Assembly: GCA_026707815.1 (NCBI GenBank) | Contig: JAPOWB010000008.1 | Coordinates: 126,230 to 160,455 of the forward strand | DNA: 34,226 nucleotides | Source: Candidatus Saccharimonadota bacterium | Lineage (GTDB): Bacteria; Patescibacteriota; Saccharimonadia; Saccharimonadales; VXPC01 | Reading direction: 5' to 3' | Shown: positions 9,065 to 19,167 of the stretch, piece after piece | How the letters are laid out: each line of letters opens with the position of its first letter | How positions within the stretch are numbered: the stretch's first letter is position 1 | Notes under the pieces: generated by a model | The model's database searches: none | The model's input: only the letters and a program-made list of their open reading frames with translations | What the model was told of the DNA's origin: nothing | Position numbers and translations under genes: made by a program

Positions 9065-10720
9065 TTAAGTCATTGAAGCTAAGGGCGGGGCGTCAAGAGG
9101 AGCTCTAGGATTAGACTGTTTATCTTCCCCTTGGAGAGCTTGGGGAGGTAAGGGTTGTCCGTACGGAGATTGAGCTTGGGGAGTAAGAGGTGGATTAGAT
9201 GCTGAACTATTATTAGTCGGCTCTGATGGTGTAGAAGGTAGCTGATTGTAATAATGCTCCATAGTCATAGCTTGATTGGGTGAAGGTGGTGGATTAGCCG
9301 ATGTGGTGGATTCTTGTTTGGGCGACTGTTGAAGAGGTGAAGGGCTTGATATGGCAGATATATTTGGTTGGGGAATAGAAGCCGGGGAAATATTCGACAA
9401 TTCATAACCTTCAATTTCATTACCTGCCAACGGTGGAGTAGCTGATTGGGTATTAATATTTGGTTGCAGATTAATAGTTTTAGCGGAGTTGTTACCAGAG
9501 ATAGGATCTCTAGTAGGACTAGAAGTTTGAGTTGAATTAGCTAATGGCTGAATAACCCGCTGACCTAAATTAGAAGTTTGATTATCACCAAATTTTTGAT
9601 CATTTACATTTGCAGTCGGAGACTGACTCATCCCCACTCCAGAACTGAATGATGGATTACTCTTTTGTTTCGATGAATCTGCTGATGGGACTTTAGGCAA
9701 AGCTGGTTTAGGCTCTACAACCGTCAATCGACCACTAGCATCAACTTGGACTTCATCGAGTTGGTGTTCATCTTCGGTTTGTTCTTTATTATTAGCAGTT
9801 TTACCGATAGTTATGGCATTCTCTTTTAAATCTTTTTCTGATATGTATCTAGAGCGGACTTTAGGTTTGGTGGTTGAAGCTGTTTGTTCTTCAGTTAATG
9901 AAGTTGCTTGAGTTTGAGATAAAGTAGTTTCATCAGCATCAACAACTATTCCAGAGGTTAATTCAAGTTCACAATCGACTAAATTTTCAGAAATAGCCTG
10001 AGGGCTAGCACCAAATTTTAAAAGCTCCCCTGCTACATACATGGTTTGTGGCTGGGTTTGTTGGTTTTTGAAATGATCGGTACAACCTATGATACTAGTC
10101 AACAAAGCATTAGATATCTGAGTCGTTAATTCAGCAACTTTCAGATATTGACTTAATTCGTAAATCATGACTCCCAAGCCACCAGAACTATCCTCTTCAT
10201 GCCAAGTATCAATATTTATATTACCTTTTCTATGGGTAATATTAATCATTGGAATATTTTCCATTAATTGTTCATATTGCCCAATAGTTGAATTGATTTC
10301 AGATTGATTAGCCACATCTAAAGTGAGAACTAAATCTACATTAAAATCCCCTCGCCTATATTTCATATCCTCTTCAGAAATAATCTTTTTAAAAGCTGGG
10401 GTTAGAAGAATTTGATAGGCATCATCTTCTTGAGCATAGTGAAATCTATCTATAAGATCTTTATTACAACTAATGATAAAGTCTCGGAGAAATCCAATAT
10501 CATTAGCAAGAACCTCATCTAAATCCAAAAAATCTAAGTTTTTGGGAGATTCTTTATCATAAGCAAAAACGACTTGCTTATTGAGGCTTTCTAAAATCTT
10601 AGCTAGACCTAATCCAGCTGTTAATTGCTCAACTGTGGAAGTTTGACTAGTGGCAATCAGAATGCTCTCTGATTCCTTCAAACGACTGGCTAATTGTTCC
10701 TTTGTGATGAGTGACGACAT
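9065..10720 (-). CDS. Degenerate DHH phosphoesterase-like protein with long Pro/Ser/Gln-rich tail
   Basis: N-terminal ~240 aa resembles the NrnA/DHH fold (LVLTLDVAN..., NITHRKGNINIDTWHEEDSSGGLGVMIYEL) but lacks canonical metal motifs; C-terminal half low complexity. Confidence 0.6.
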   Translation of the reverse strand: MSSLITKEQLASRLKESESILIATSQTSTVEQLTAGLGLAKILESLNKQVVFAYDKESPKNLDFLDLDEVLANDIGFLRDFIISCNKDLIDRFHYAQEDDAYQILLTPAFKKIISEEDMKYRRGDFNVDLVLTLDVANQSEINSTIGQYEQLMENIPMINITHRKGNINIDTWHEEDSSGGLGVMIYELSQYLKVAELTTQISNALLTSIIGCTDHFKNQQTQPQTMYVAGELLKFGASPQAISENLVDCELELTSGIVVDADETTLSQTQATSLTEEQTASTTKPKVRSRYISEKDLKENAITIGKTANNKEQTEDEHQLDEVQVDASGRLTVVEPKPALPKVPSADSSKQKSNPSFSSGVGMSQSPTANVNDQKFGDNQTSNLGQRVIQPLANSTQTSSPTRDPISGNNSAKTINLQPNINTQSATPPLAGNEIEGYELSNISPASIPQPNISAISSPSPLQQSPKQESTTSANPPPSPNQAMTMEHYYNQLPSTPSEPTNNSSASNPPLTPQAQSPYGQPLPPQALQGEDKQSNPRAPLDAPPLASMT

Positions 10721-10908
10721 AACTCCCTACTTCTTTTTGCTTTTATTTATTTTAATATCTGTACAAAACATACTGATAATCTATACCTACAATCTACCAT
10801 AAGTGTTTTATTATTTGCAAATTAATTTCCTTGTTTTAAAAACCAAGTTTTTCAGTTAGAATAAGTCAGACAATAAGTCAGACAATCTTTAAGGAAGACT
10901 CAAAAAAT

Positions 10909-11208
10909 ATGCCCATCATTAAATCATCCAAAAAACGAGTTCGCCAAGCCAGTGTTAGAACAGCACGAAACATGAAGCTCAAAAAGGATATTAGGCTGGC
11001 TACCAAGAATTTAGATGAATCCTTGAAACTCGGCAAAAAAACCGAGATTAATAATGCTCACACTAAATTAGTTAGTCTGCTTGATAAAGCTTCCAAGAAA
11101 AAACTTTGGCATAAAAATAAAGTCGCCCGACGCAAGTCGCGAATCATTAAAAAAATTAAAGAATCTCAAGCTAAATCAACTTCAACCTCAGTCAAACAAA
11201 AGAGCTGA
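10909..11208 (+). CDS. rpsT: 30S ribosomal protein S20
   Basis: MPIIKSSKKRVRQASVRTARNMKLKKDIR...LLDKASKKKLWHKNKVARRKSRI; ends in TGA. Confidence 0.95.
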   Translation: MPIIKSSKKRVRQASVRTARNMKLKKDIRLATKNLDESLKLGKKTEINNAHTKLVSLLDKASKKKLWHKNKVARRKSRIIKKIKESQAKSTSTSVKQKS

Positions 11209-11222
11209 ATAATTAAATTATT

Positions 11223-12179
11223 TCAGACAATGGATTGGATGATGTAGCAACCCCTTGTCATCAGATATTCAACTGCTCGTTCAGGATCCATAAAATCAAC
11301 CTTAATATGTTTATCTGTTAAATGACATAAGTCAATTAATTTATTCAATTGTCGCCAAGAAATTGATTTAGCTAAAACTTGAGATTTTTGAGCAACAAAT
11401 TCATGCATTTTGAATGCTTTGGCAGTTATAGGAATTGGCTGAGATTGAGACTTAATAATGACGACTTGTTGCAATTGCCAGACAATAGATCCCAAAATAT
11501 TCAGAGGGTGATTTTTTTGAATTAATTGATCGTTATACAATTCCAAAACTTTGTTTAAATCTCCACTAAATAATTCTCGAAGAAGCTGGAAAATTTGACT
11601 GGTTGTGGATTCAATTACCAAATCATCAATTAAATCTTTAGTGATTTCCGGATAAATTTGCAACTTGCGGAGTTCAGTATCCAAGCTAATTGAATCTTCA
11701 CCCACTTTACCAATCAAATAATCAGCTACTGGGGGAGTGATTTTAGTTGAATAATTGGCTGCTTGTTGACATAGCCAATTTTGAAGCTGATAACCCGTTA
11801 GAACTTTGTATTCTTTATGAGATGGATGCCGTTTGAGTAACTTGCCAAAGTTAGTCTTCAAATCTAATTTAGATTCTATGATAACTAGGTGAATATCATC
11901 TGCCTTAACCTGTAAAATATGTTCAATATTATCCTTGAATTCTGCCCGACTACTTAGGTGATTGATGAAAATAAGTTTGGGGGAATTAAAGAGAGACAAT
12001 GTACTAATTGAAGTTAAAAATTCACTTAGGGTTATATCTGGACGAGTTTCTAAATCTATATTCTCTACCCCCAAAATCTCATTCTGAGATAAAAACTGAT
12101 CAATTAAAGCCTGCTTACGAGCTTTAATTTGATAAATATCTCCACTTAAAATTTCTAACATCTTTGACATACTGGGCAA
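11223..12179 (-). CDS. holA: DNA polymerase III delta subunit (HolA-like)
   Basis: Delta-subunit-like architecture: ...SPKLIFINHL..., LLKRHPSHKEYKVLTGYQLQNWL, VADYLIGKVGEDSISLDTELRKL, C-terminal helical domain. Confidence 0.8.
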   Translation of the reverse strand: MPSMSKMLEILSGDIYQIKARKQALIDQFLSQNEILGVENIDLETRPDITLSEFLTSISTLSLFNSPKLIFINHLSSRAEFKDNIEHILQVKADDIHLVIIESKLDLKTNFGKLLKRHPSHKEYKVLTGYQLQNWLCQQAANYSTKITPPVADYLIGKVGEDSISLDTELRKLQIYPEITKDLIDDLVIESTTSQIFQLLRELFSGDLNKVLELYNDQLIQKNHPLNILGSIVWQLQQVVIIKSQSQPIPITAKAFKMHEFVAQKSQVLAKSISWRQLNKLIDLCHLTDKHIKVDFMDPERAVEYLMTRGCYIIQSIV

Positions 12180-13030
12180 ATATGAGTCCCTCTTCCCACA
12201 ACAACTATTCTTTTAATTTCAGTCTGACATCGCCGACAAGGTTGACCTGTTCTTTGATAAACATAAGCAAAATCTAAGTACTTTCCCTTTTCGCCTTTAG
12301 CGTTAACATAATTGCGACTGCTACTACCTCCCTGCTTTATACTTAATGTTAACACGTCTAAAAGAGCTTGATGGAGTTGTTTAAGCTGTTTTTTGGTTAA
12401 TAAATGAGCTGGTATTAAAGGCGAAATCTGACTCTTCCATAAAGATTCATCAGCATATATATTGCCACAACCAGCCATAAGAGTCTGATCAAGTAAACAA
12501 GCTTTTATGCTTCTTTGGGGTCGAGAGAAAAGTGTTACAAATTGGTCCGAAGAAATAGTCATCGCATCAATACCCAGAGTCTGAATATAGGTTTCCTGGT
12601 CTAATCCAGCCGTTGGGATTAATCTAATCCAGCCGAACTTTCTCATATCGTTAAAAAATAGCCAACCGTTGTCACTTAATTGAAAAATAGCTCTGGTTGT
12701 TTTATCTGGCAAACTGCCAATAAAACTATCAGTTGGATGACCAGCCCCAAATCTTCGTTTCTCTTGACCTTTAACAATTTGTTGATAGATGAGTTGCCCG
12801 GTCATTTTCAGATGAATAGTCAGACTATACCGACTATCTAAATCTATACAGATGACTTTACCTAAACGTTGCAAACCAATAATCTCAGCCCCTATAACGA
12901 ATTTTTCCAGCTGTAGTTTAGAGAGGCTAAAACTTCTCGGGGATTTAATATCAACGGCTTGAATTCGATGCTTGATTAAATATTCTTTCAAACCTTCAAC
13001 TACAGTCTCTACTTCAGGTAATTCTGGCAT
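12155..13030 (-). CDS. mutM: Formamidopyrimidine-DNA glycosylase (start at MPELPEVET, 13030)
   Basis: N-terminal PELPEVETVVEGL, zinc finger CRRCQTEIKRIVVVGRGTHICPVCQRC. The catalytic Pro must follow the initiator Met, which fixes the start. Confidence 0.95.
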   Translation of the reverse strand: MPELPEVETVVEGLKEYLIKHRIQAVDIKSPRSFSLSKLQLEKFVIGAEIIGLQRLGKVICIDLDSRYSLTIHLKMTGQLIYQQIVKGQEKRRFGAGHPTDSFIGSLPDKTTRAIFQLSDNGWLFFNDMRKFGWIRLIPTAGLDQETYIQTLGIDAMTISSDQFVTLFSRPQRSIKACLLDQTLMAGCGNIYADESLWKSQISPLIPAHLLTKKQLKQLHQALLDVLTLSIKQGGSSSRNYVNAKGEKGKYLDFAYVYQRTGQPCRRCQTEIKRIVVVGRGTHICPVCQRC

Positions 13031-13085
13031 ACTAATCAAATCATATAAAAGATTTGCCATATTTTAAAATCTCCCAAAAACATTT

Positions 13086-13397
13086 ATGATAGATTACACT
13101 AAAAGTTTTAATTTTATGCTCATGGAATCTCTAGATAACTTATTCAAAAATCATCAGTCAATCTCTCCACTTAAAACCAATGTTCAGAGATTAAAAACTT
13201 ACATAAATAAAAAATATGGGTTCAATCCCGAAATTAGCCTAGCTACTGATAAACTTATAATCTATGCACCAACGTCGTCTCAAACCGCTGTTTTAAGACT
13301 AGACTTAAGTAATCTCAACCAATTAATTGCTTTTCACTATCCTTTGCAAATCCGACTAAAAAGACAATCTAAACTGGCCAATGATCAGCTACGCTGA
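13086..13397 (+). CDS. Small DUF721/DciA-like protein
   Basis: Short basic protein with LATDKLIIYAPTSSQTAVLRLDLSNLNQLI, resembling DUF721 pattern; divergent from mutM and convergently overlapping polA. Confidence 0.45.
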   Translation: MIDYTKSFNFMLMESLDNLFKNHQSISPLKTNVQRLKTYINKKYGFNPEISLATDKLIIYAPTSSQTAVLRLDLSNLNQLIAFHYPLQIRLKRQSKLANDQLR

Positions 13398-15975
13398 TGA
13401 TAACTTCTAGATTAATGCCTAAGGAGGGATAAATATTCTCCATAGTCTGTTTGAGAATTTGACTAGTTGTACCAACTTTAGCTTTTGGACTTTCAATCAA
13501 AATACTGTCATGAATTTGCATAATCTGACGGCAGTCAGAATCTAGAGTCTTACTTAATTGAATCATTGCTAACTTCATTAAATCTGCCTCTGTTCCCTGA
13601 ATAGGCATATTAATAGCTTGGCGAAAAATGGCTTCTCTCGAATAAAAACTGGCGTTCTCCATTTCGGGAAAAGCTCGCCGACGACCGAATAAAGTCTCAA
13701 CATAGCCCTTATTTTTAGCCATGATCCTCAGAGATTCTTGGTATTCCAAAAGTTTAGGACGATTTTCGAAATATTTAGCAATGAAATCTTTGGCTTGGTT
13801 GAAAGACATCCCAGTCAAATTAGCTAAACTATGAGGTCCTTGACCATATAAAATACCAAAATTGATTGTTTTAGCTAGATATCTTTGTTGACGGGAAACT
13901 TTTTTTAGAGGTATATCAAAGACCAAAGAAGCTGTTAATCTATGAATATCTTGATTTTGATTAAAGGCATCAATCATAGCTTGATCACCAGCTAAAACTG
14001 CCACTAATCTTAATTCAAACTGACTGTAATCAGCGCTAATCAATTGATAGCCTTTGGGGGCAATGAAAGCTTGACGAACTTGACTGCCAACATCTGTTTT
14101 GATTGGGATATTCTGTAAATTAGGATTAGCACTACTTAGTCTGCCGGTGCTTGTTCCCGTCATGCGAACATCACTGTACACTCGACCATCCTCAGCGAGA
14201 TGTTCTAATAAACCAACAACATAGGTGCTTTGCAGCTTGGCTAATTCTCTCCAACTTAAAATATAGCCAACAATTGGATATTTGTTTTTTAGTTTTTGTA
14301 AAGATTCAGCATCAGTGCTGTAATTATTTTTGTTCTTTTTAATGCCTACAGTTGGTATTTGTAGTTTTTCATACAGCACTTTAGACATTTGACTGGGACT
14401 GGATAGATTGAATTCTACCCCAGCCAAATCATAGATTGTTGTTTTTAAGTCATCAATTTTCTCTTGAAAATCTGATTTTAACTTAATCAAAGTCTGTTTA
14501 TCTAAAGCCATGCCTTCTCTCTCCATGTGAGCTAAAACAGGAATGAATGGCCAGTCAATTTCAGTAGCAACTTCCTTTAATTTAGTCTCTTTATCTAAGG
14601 CTTTGACTTGGAGTTGCTTCAATTCAATTAAGATAGCTCCAATTTCTCCAGCTTGGAGTTTAAAATCTTCTAAAGACAATTCATCCAACTCATTAACATA
14701 ACCTAACTGTTCAGAGGCTAGAGTTGTTAAAGTTTGTTGGCGAAGACCCGAATTTAGTAAAAAAGCTCCTGTTTTTAAATCGTGATTAATCTCAATATCT
14801 TTTAAACCTAAATCTGTTAAAACTTGAACTAGCTGTTTAGTATCATAACCATAAATTCGAACTGCTCCCAATTCTGATAAAGAAACTAATTTATCAGTCG
14901 GATAAAGATGCAATTGTTTGACATCATCTGAAGCTAGTAAACATTTTAGATTTCGCCCAAACCTACCCTGACAATAAGCATGCAGTAAAACTGGCTTTGA
15001 CCAATCAAGCTTTTTGATATCCTCCAAAGAAGTATGACTGATAACTTTAAGTTTCTTTAAAGTAAAATGCCCCTGCATTAAGAAGTCTGCTTGATCTTTC
15101 ATTTGCATAGGTTTGGGTATTTGAGATAAAAGACTAAAAAATTCTAATTTTCTCAAAGATTGCTGAACTTTTAAAGTATCCAAATTAGCAATTGACATAC
15201 TCTTCAAATTTAGCTTGACTGGAGCATCTAGCATCAAGGTAACTAGCTTTTGGCTTAAAAATGCCATATCTTGACTGTCTTTGAGTTTTTGAGAAACTTT
15301 GGGATCAATTTTATCTAAAGATTTATATATATTCTCCAAAGTTTTATATTCTCGAATGAGAACCGTCGCTCCTTTAACTCCAACACCCTTAACTCCAGGA
15401 ACATTATCTGAACTATCGCCCATCAGGGCTTTCAAATCTCTGAATTGAGAAGCTTCAATATTGTATTTATTCTTAAATTCTTGTTGATTAAATTCGGTAA
15501 TTTGACTTAAACCTCGTTTCAAAACATATATTTTGACATGTTCATCCAAAGCTTGGAGTAGATCAAAATCAGAACTCACTAAAACAGTCTCCAAACCTCG
15601 CTGAGAAGCTTGATGAGCTAAAGTGGCCATAATGTCATCAGCTTCATAATCATCAAATTCATAAACAGGCCAATTAAAAGCTTTTAGCAAATCAAAAAGG
15701 CTGGGAATCTGATCTAAAAAAGGTTGAGGTGGCTGAACTCTTTGAGCTTTATACTGAGCATATAATTTTCGACGGGAGCGTATATTAGTTTGAGATTTAT
15801 CCCAAGCCACACAAACATAGTCTGGATTCAATTTTTTAATGATATTCAAGGATAGAGAGGCAAAACCATACACTCCCCCCGATGGCATGCCCTTAGAGGT
15901 AGTTAGATTGGGCATAGCGTAATATCCCCGATAAAAAATACTCTTACCATCAATAACAACTAAACGTTGGCGCAT
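13369..15975 (-). CDS. polA: DNA polymerase I (5'-3' exo plus polymerase; 3'-5' exo domain degenerate)
   Basis: N-terminal FEN-like domain (DDYEADDIMA, MGDSSDNVPGVKGVG), Pol A motifs DYSQFELR, KTINFGILYGQG, QIMQIHDSILIE. Confidence 0.97.
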   Translation of the reverse strand: MRQRLVVIDGKSIFYRGYYAMPNLTTSKGMPSGGVYGFASLSLNIIKKLNPDYVCVAWDKSQTNIRSRRKLYAQYKAQRVQPPQPFLDQIPSLFDLLKAFNWPVYEFDDYEADDIMATLAHQASQRGLETVLVSSDFDLLQALDEHVKIYVLKRGLSQITEFNQQEFKNKYNIEASQFRDLKALMGDSSDNVPGVKGVGVKGATVLIREYKTLENIYKSLDKIDPKVSQKLKDSQDMAFLSQKLVTLMLDAPVKLNLKSMSIANLDTLKVQQSLRKLEFFSLLSQIPKPMQMKDQADFLMQGHFTLKKLKVISHTSLEDIKKLDWSKPVLLHAYCQGRFGRNLKCLLASDDVKQLHLYPTDKLVSLSELGAVRIYGYDTKQLVQVLTDLGLKDIEINHDLKTGAFLLNSGLRQQTLTTLASEQLGYVNELDELSLEDFKLQAGEIGAILIELKQLQVKALDKETKLKEVATEIDWPFIPVLAHMEREGMALDKQTLIKLKSDFQEKIDDLKTTIYDLAGVEFNLSSPSQMSKVLYEKLQIPTVGIKKNKNNYSTDAESLQKLKNKYPIVGYILSWRELAKLQSTYVVGLLEHLAEDGRVYSDVRMTGTSTGRLSSANPNLQNIPIKTDVGSQVRQAFIAPKGYQLISADYSQFELRLVAVLAGDQAMIDAFNQNQDIHRLTASLVFDIPLKKVSRQQRYLAKTINFGILYGQGPHSLANLTGMSFNQAKDFIAKYFENRPKLLEYQESLRIMAKNKGYVETLFGRRRAFPEMENASFYSREAIFRQAINMPIQGTEADLMKLAMIQLSKTLDSDCRQIMQIHDSILIESPKAKVGTTSQILKQTMENIYPSLGINLEVIISVADHWPV

Positions 15976-16624
15976 GCCTATTATTATACTCTGCAGGTTT
16001 AGAATTGATTCATATCCAGTAAAGGATGTTTATTAGAATTTTTATCAAAGATAAACAGATGTAGTGGATTAGCTAAAATTCTCATAGTTTGTGAAATAAT
16101 CAAGAATAAAGGGGGTTTATGTCTAGACAAGGTTATGATCTCAAGTTTAAGACAGAGATCTTACAGATATGAAGCAGAAGGTTTATTTGTTTATGAAGGG
16201 GCTAAAAGTATGAGATTGATCTTAAGATCATCTATAGTTGATTAGACACAAACAGGATGTTAATTTGATACAAATCTTTATTAAGAGTTACGCTCTAAAG
16301 ATTATTTAGTTGGAGTTATCTGCATTCTGCGATCGAAACATAAGAAGGCTTAGAATTTCATGCTAAAAAGAGAAGAAGTAACTGGCAGATCCATAGATAA
16401 AGAGGGCTTTGGATCAACTTGTTAGAAAATTCAATCTAATTTATTGAATATTTTTCAAGTTTATGAGACTAATTCAAAGTTTCTAGTCGGCTTAGCAAAT
16501 GAGCTGTTCAATTAATTGGTAACAACGCTAGATAATGCCAAGTTAATTGAGAGAATCTATTGAAGTCATCAATTCGTGATTGGTGGTATGATATACTAAG
16601 GAAATAAAGGAAGTTCATTGCAAT

Positions 16625-17215
16625 ATGAAAAAGTTGTTTAAGAGCAAGGATGAAGATCAGCAAGGTTTTAGCGTCGTTAAGATTATTATCTTAACTGTTG
16701 TTGTTGGGCTAATCTTGATTATCTTATTTACTGTTTTTGTGTTTATTGTTATACCGCAACTGCAAAGAAACAGCAGAAACACTGATCGTCAAACTGATAT
16801 TGGTGCTATCAGAAGTGGGCTATGGTCTTATGCAGCCGATCAAGAAGGCACAATACCCGATGACACGACCAAACTCAATACTGTCTTGAGTGTTGTGGAT
16901 AGAATTTTTTACACTGATGCCTCTAGTTCAGCCTTAACCAATACAGCTCAAACTGCATTCAAAATCTATATAGAAAAAAGAAGTGCCGTGGTAACAACTG
17001 ATGTTTTGCCTGACGCTGATTCTGTGCATATCATTGTTGGAGCTGAATGCACAACTAGAGGATTAACCTCAACAGATGGGAATAGAATGTATAATGATGC
17101 TGAAACATATGACGATTTTGCTGGGATTCTGACAAAAACCGCCAGTGACAAAGCATATGTAATGCTATATCTATTAGAGGGCAACAAGCAAAAGTTAACT
17201 TGCGAAAATAGTTAA
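16625..17215 (+). CDS. Type IV pilin-like protein
   Basis: Short basic leader then QQGFSVVKIIILTVVVGLILIILFTVFVFIVIPQLQ (prepilin-like cleavage G|F plus hydrophobic helix), then RQTDIGAIRSGLWSYAADQEGTIP. Confidence 0.7.
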   Translation: MKKLFKSKDEDQQGFSVVKIIILTVVVGLILIILFTVFVFIVIPQLQRNSRNTDRQTDIGAIRSGLWSYAADQEGTIPDDTTKLNTVLSVVDRIFYTDASSSALTNTAQTAFKIYIEKRSAVVTTDVLPDADSVHIIVGAECTTRGLTSTDGNRMYNDAETYDDFAGILTKTASDKAYVMLYLLEGNKQKLTCENS

Positions 17216-17292
17216 TCCTCTACAATTTCTTTTAAACTTTTGTGGGCAATTTTATATTGCGTGAGCTTGAAGTGCGTAGTCTAGAGGAAAAA

Positions 17293-17661
17293 TTAATATC
17301 TAACAACAGAATCAACCAAGATCACAAAAAGGATTAAGAGCAAAGGGATAAAGATTAAAAACGTTGCCACTATGGGGATTGAAATTAAAGATAATGCTAC
17401 CGTAGCCTTAGCCTTACCTTTGCCATTTAATTGTTTAGACCTTTTTAATCCTATGATTGCAAACACAGTACTAGCAATCATACTCAGAACACCTACTAAA
17501 CCACTGATTATCCAAAGCAGAGAAAGGATACTAGCATCTGTTGGAGTACTAATATACATTGCTACTCCAAACAAAACCCACATCATCACTATAAAGATCA
17601 GATAGAGTATGCTACACGTCAAGCTCCATGCAGCAAATTTATTGCTAGGCGTTTTATTCAT
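17293..17661 (-). CDS. Small membrane protein, DUF4190-like
   Basis: Three hydrophobic segments with ASTVFAIIGLKRSKQLNGKGKAKATVALSLISI, typical of DUF4190-type proteins. Confidence 0.55.
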   Translation of the reverse strand: MNKTPSNKFAAWSLTCSILYLIFIVMMWVLFGVAMYISTPTDASILSLLWIISGLVGVLSMIASTVFAIIGLKRSKQLNGKGKAKATVALSLISIPIVATFLIFIPLLLILFVILVDSVVRY

Positions 17662-18025
17662 TACAAACCTAGTTTAGCATTTTGTACAAGTACTATTCAA
17701 TTTGCGCAGCAAATCAACCTCCGAAAAATCTAAATAGCTAACAAATATGAATCATATCTTAAAATCTGGTTTATATAATTGCAGAAAAGATACTCAAGAA
17801 GATTAATAAAAAACCAACTAAAAATAAATAAAGTAACCTCAGAGAAAAATATTAATGTCGTTGATGCCCTTGTCACCCTAATTAAACACATCAAGTTGAA
17901 GATTAGGTCATAATCTATATGTCTATCTATGCCTAAAACTACACATTAAGACTTATAGTCTTATTAAAGGCAGAGTAAACAAGTTGTAAAAACAGAGGTG
18001 ACGTAATTCTAATCCTTTAATGGAG

Positions 18026-19159
18026 TTACCGAATGTAATCTTTCAAAAACTCCATATCTTTGCGACTTCGGAGCTTACTTAAAGCTTTAGCTTCAATCTG
18101 CCTAATTCTCTCTCTAGTAACTTGTAGCTCTTGACCGACTTCTTCTAAGGTGTGAGTTTTACCTCCATCTAATCCAAATCGCATTTTAATAATCTTTCTC
18201 TCCCGATCATGAAGACCTTCTAAAATCATGTGAACATGTTCTTTCAGAAGCTGATTAGTCGTCTCTTCTTCCGGTTTAGCAACATTATCATCCTCCATAA
18301 TGTCACCGAAGACGGTATCTTCTTCTCCTTCCCTCAAAGGCTGGTCAAGTGAGCTAGGTTCAGATTGAATTCTTAAAATATATTCGACTTTATCGACTTC
18401 AATTCCTAGCTCCTTAGATAGTTCCTCAACAGTTGGTTCACGATTAAGCTCCTGAGTAAGATGTCTCTGAGTTCGTCGAAGCTTCCTAATCGTTTCGTGC
18501 ATATGGACTGGTATACGAATTACTCGGGATTGATCAGCGATAGTTCTGGTAATTTGTTGTTTAATCCACCAAGTGGCATAGGTTGAAAATTTAAAGCCTT
18601 TATGGGGATCAAATTTGGTCACAGCGGTCATTAAGCCTAAGTTACCAGCTTGGATTAAATCTGAAAAAGCCAAACCCTGACCAGTGTAGATTTTAGCTAT
18701 ACTGACAACTAATCTCAAATTGGCCTCAATCATTTTTTGATGAGCTTCTTGATCTCCATCTAAAATCTTATAAGCTAATTCTCTCTCCTCATCAACTGTC
18801 AATAATTTCGTCCGACCGATATTACGCAGATAAAGTCTAACTAAATCATGGGATGAAACTTCATCTAAAGTCTGATTAATTTGATTGAGGGTTTTGATAT
18901 TCTCGCCAAGTTCATCTTCCTCTTCTTCGGCATCTGGTCTGATAATATCTATGTTTTGCTTTTTAAAATCCCTGATTAATTTCTTCAAATGAACTTCATT
19001 CTCCGGTTTATTGGGAATAAATTTAGTGATTTGATTATAGGTTAATAAACCATCATCACCGACTAAAGCAATTAATTTCTCTTTAATTTCCTCATATTGC
19101 TTGTTAGTTAAGCTGACAGAGGATTTAGACCTTGAAGTCGTGGTTGTTTTTTTAGGCAT
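18026..19159 (-). CDS. rpoD: Primary sigma factor RpoD (SigA)
   Basis: Region 1.2-4.2 motifs: [102 protein letters not shown]. Confidence 0.98.
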   Translation of the reverse strand: MPKKTTTTSRSKSSVSLTNKQYEEIKEKLIALVGDDGLLTYNQITKFIPNKPENEVHLKKLIRDFKKQNIDIIRPDAEEEEDELGENIKTLNQINQTLDEVSSHDLVRLYLRNIGRTKLLTVDEERELAYKILDGDQEAHQKMIEANLRLVVSIAKIYTGQGLAFSDLIQAGNLGLMTAVTKFDPHKGFKFSTYATWWIKQQITRTIADQSRVIRIPVHMHETIRKLRRTQRHLTQELNREPTVEELSKELGIEVDKVEYILRIQSEPSSLDQPLREGEEDTVFGDIMEDDNVAKPEEETTNQLLKEHVHMILEGLHDRERKIIKMRFGLDGGKTHTLEEVGQELQVTRERIRQIEAKALSKLRSRKDMEFLKDYIR

Positions 19160-19167
19160 AACAAAAA

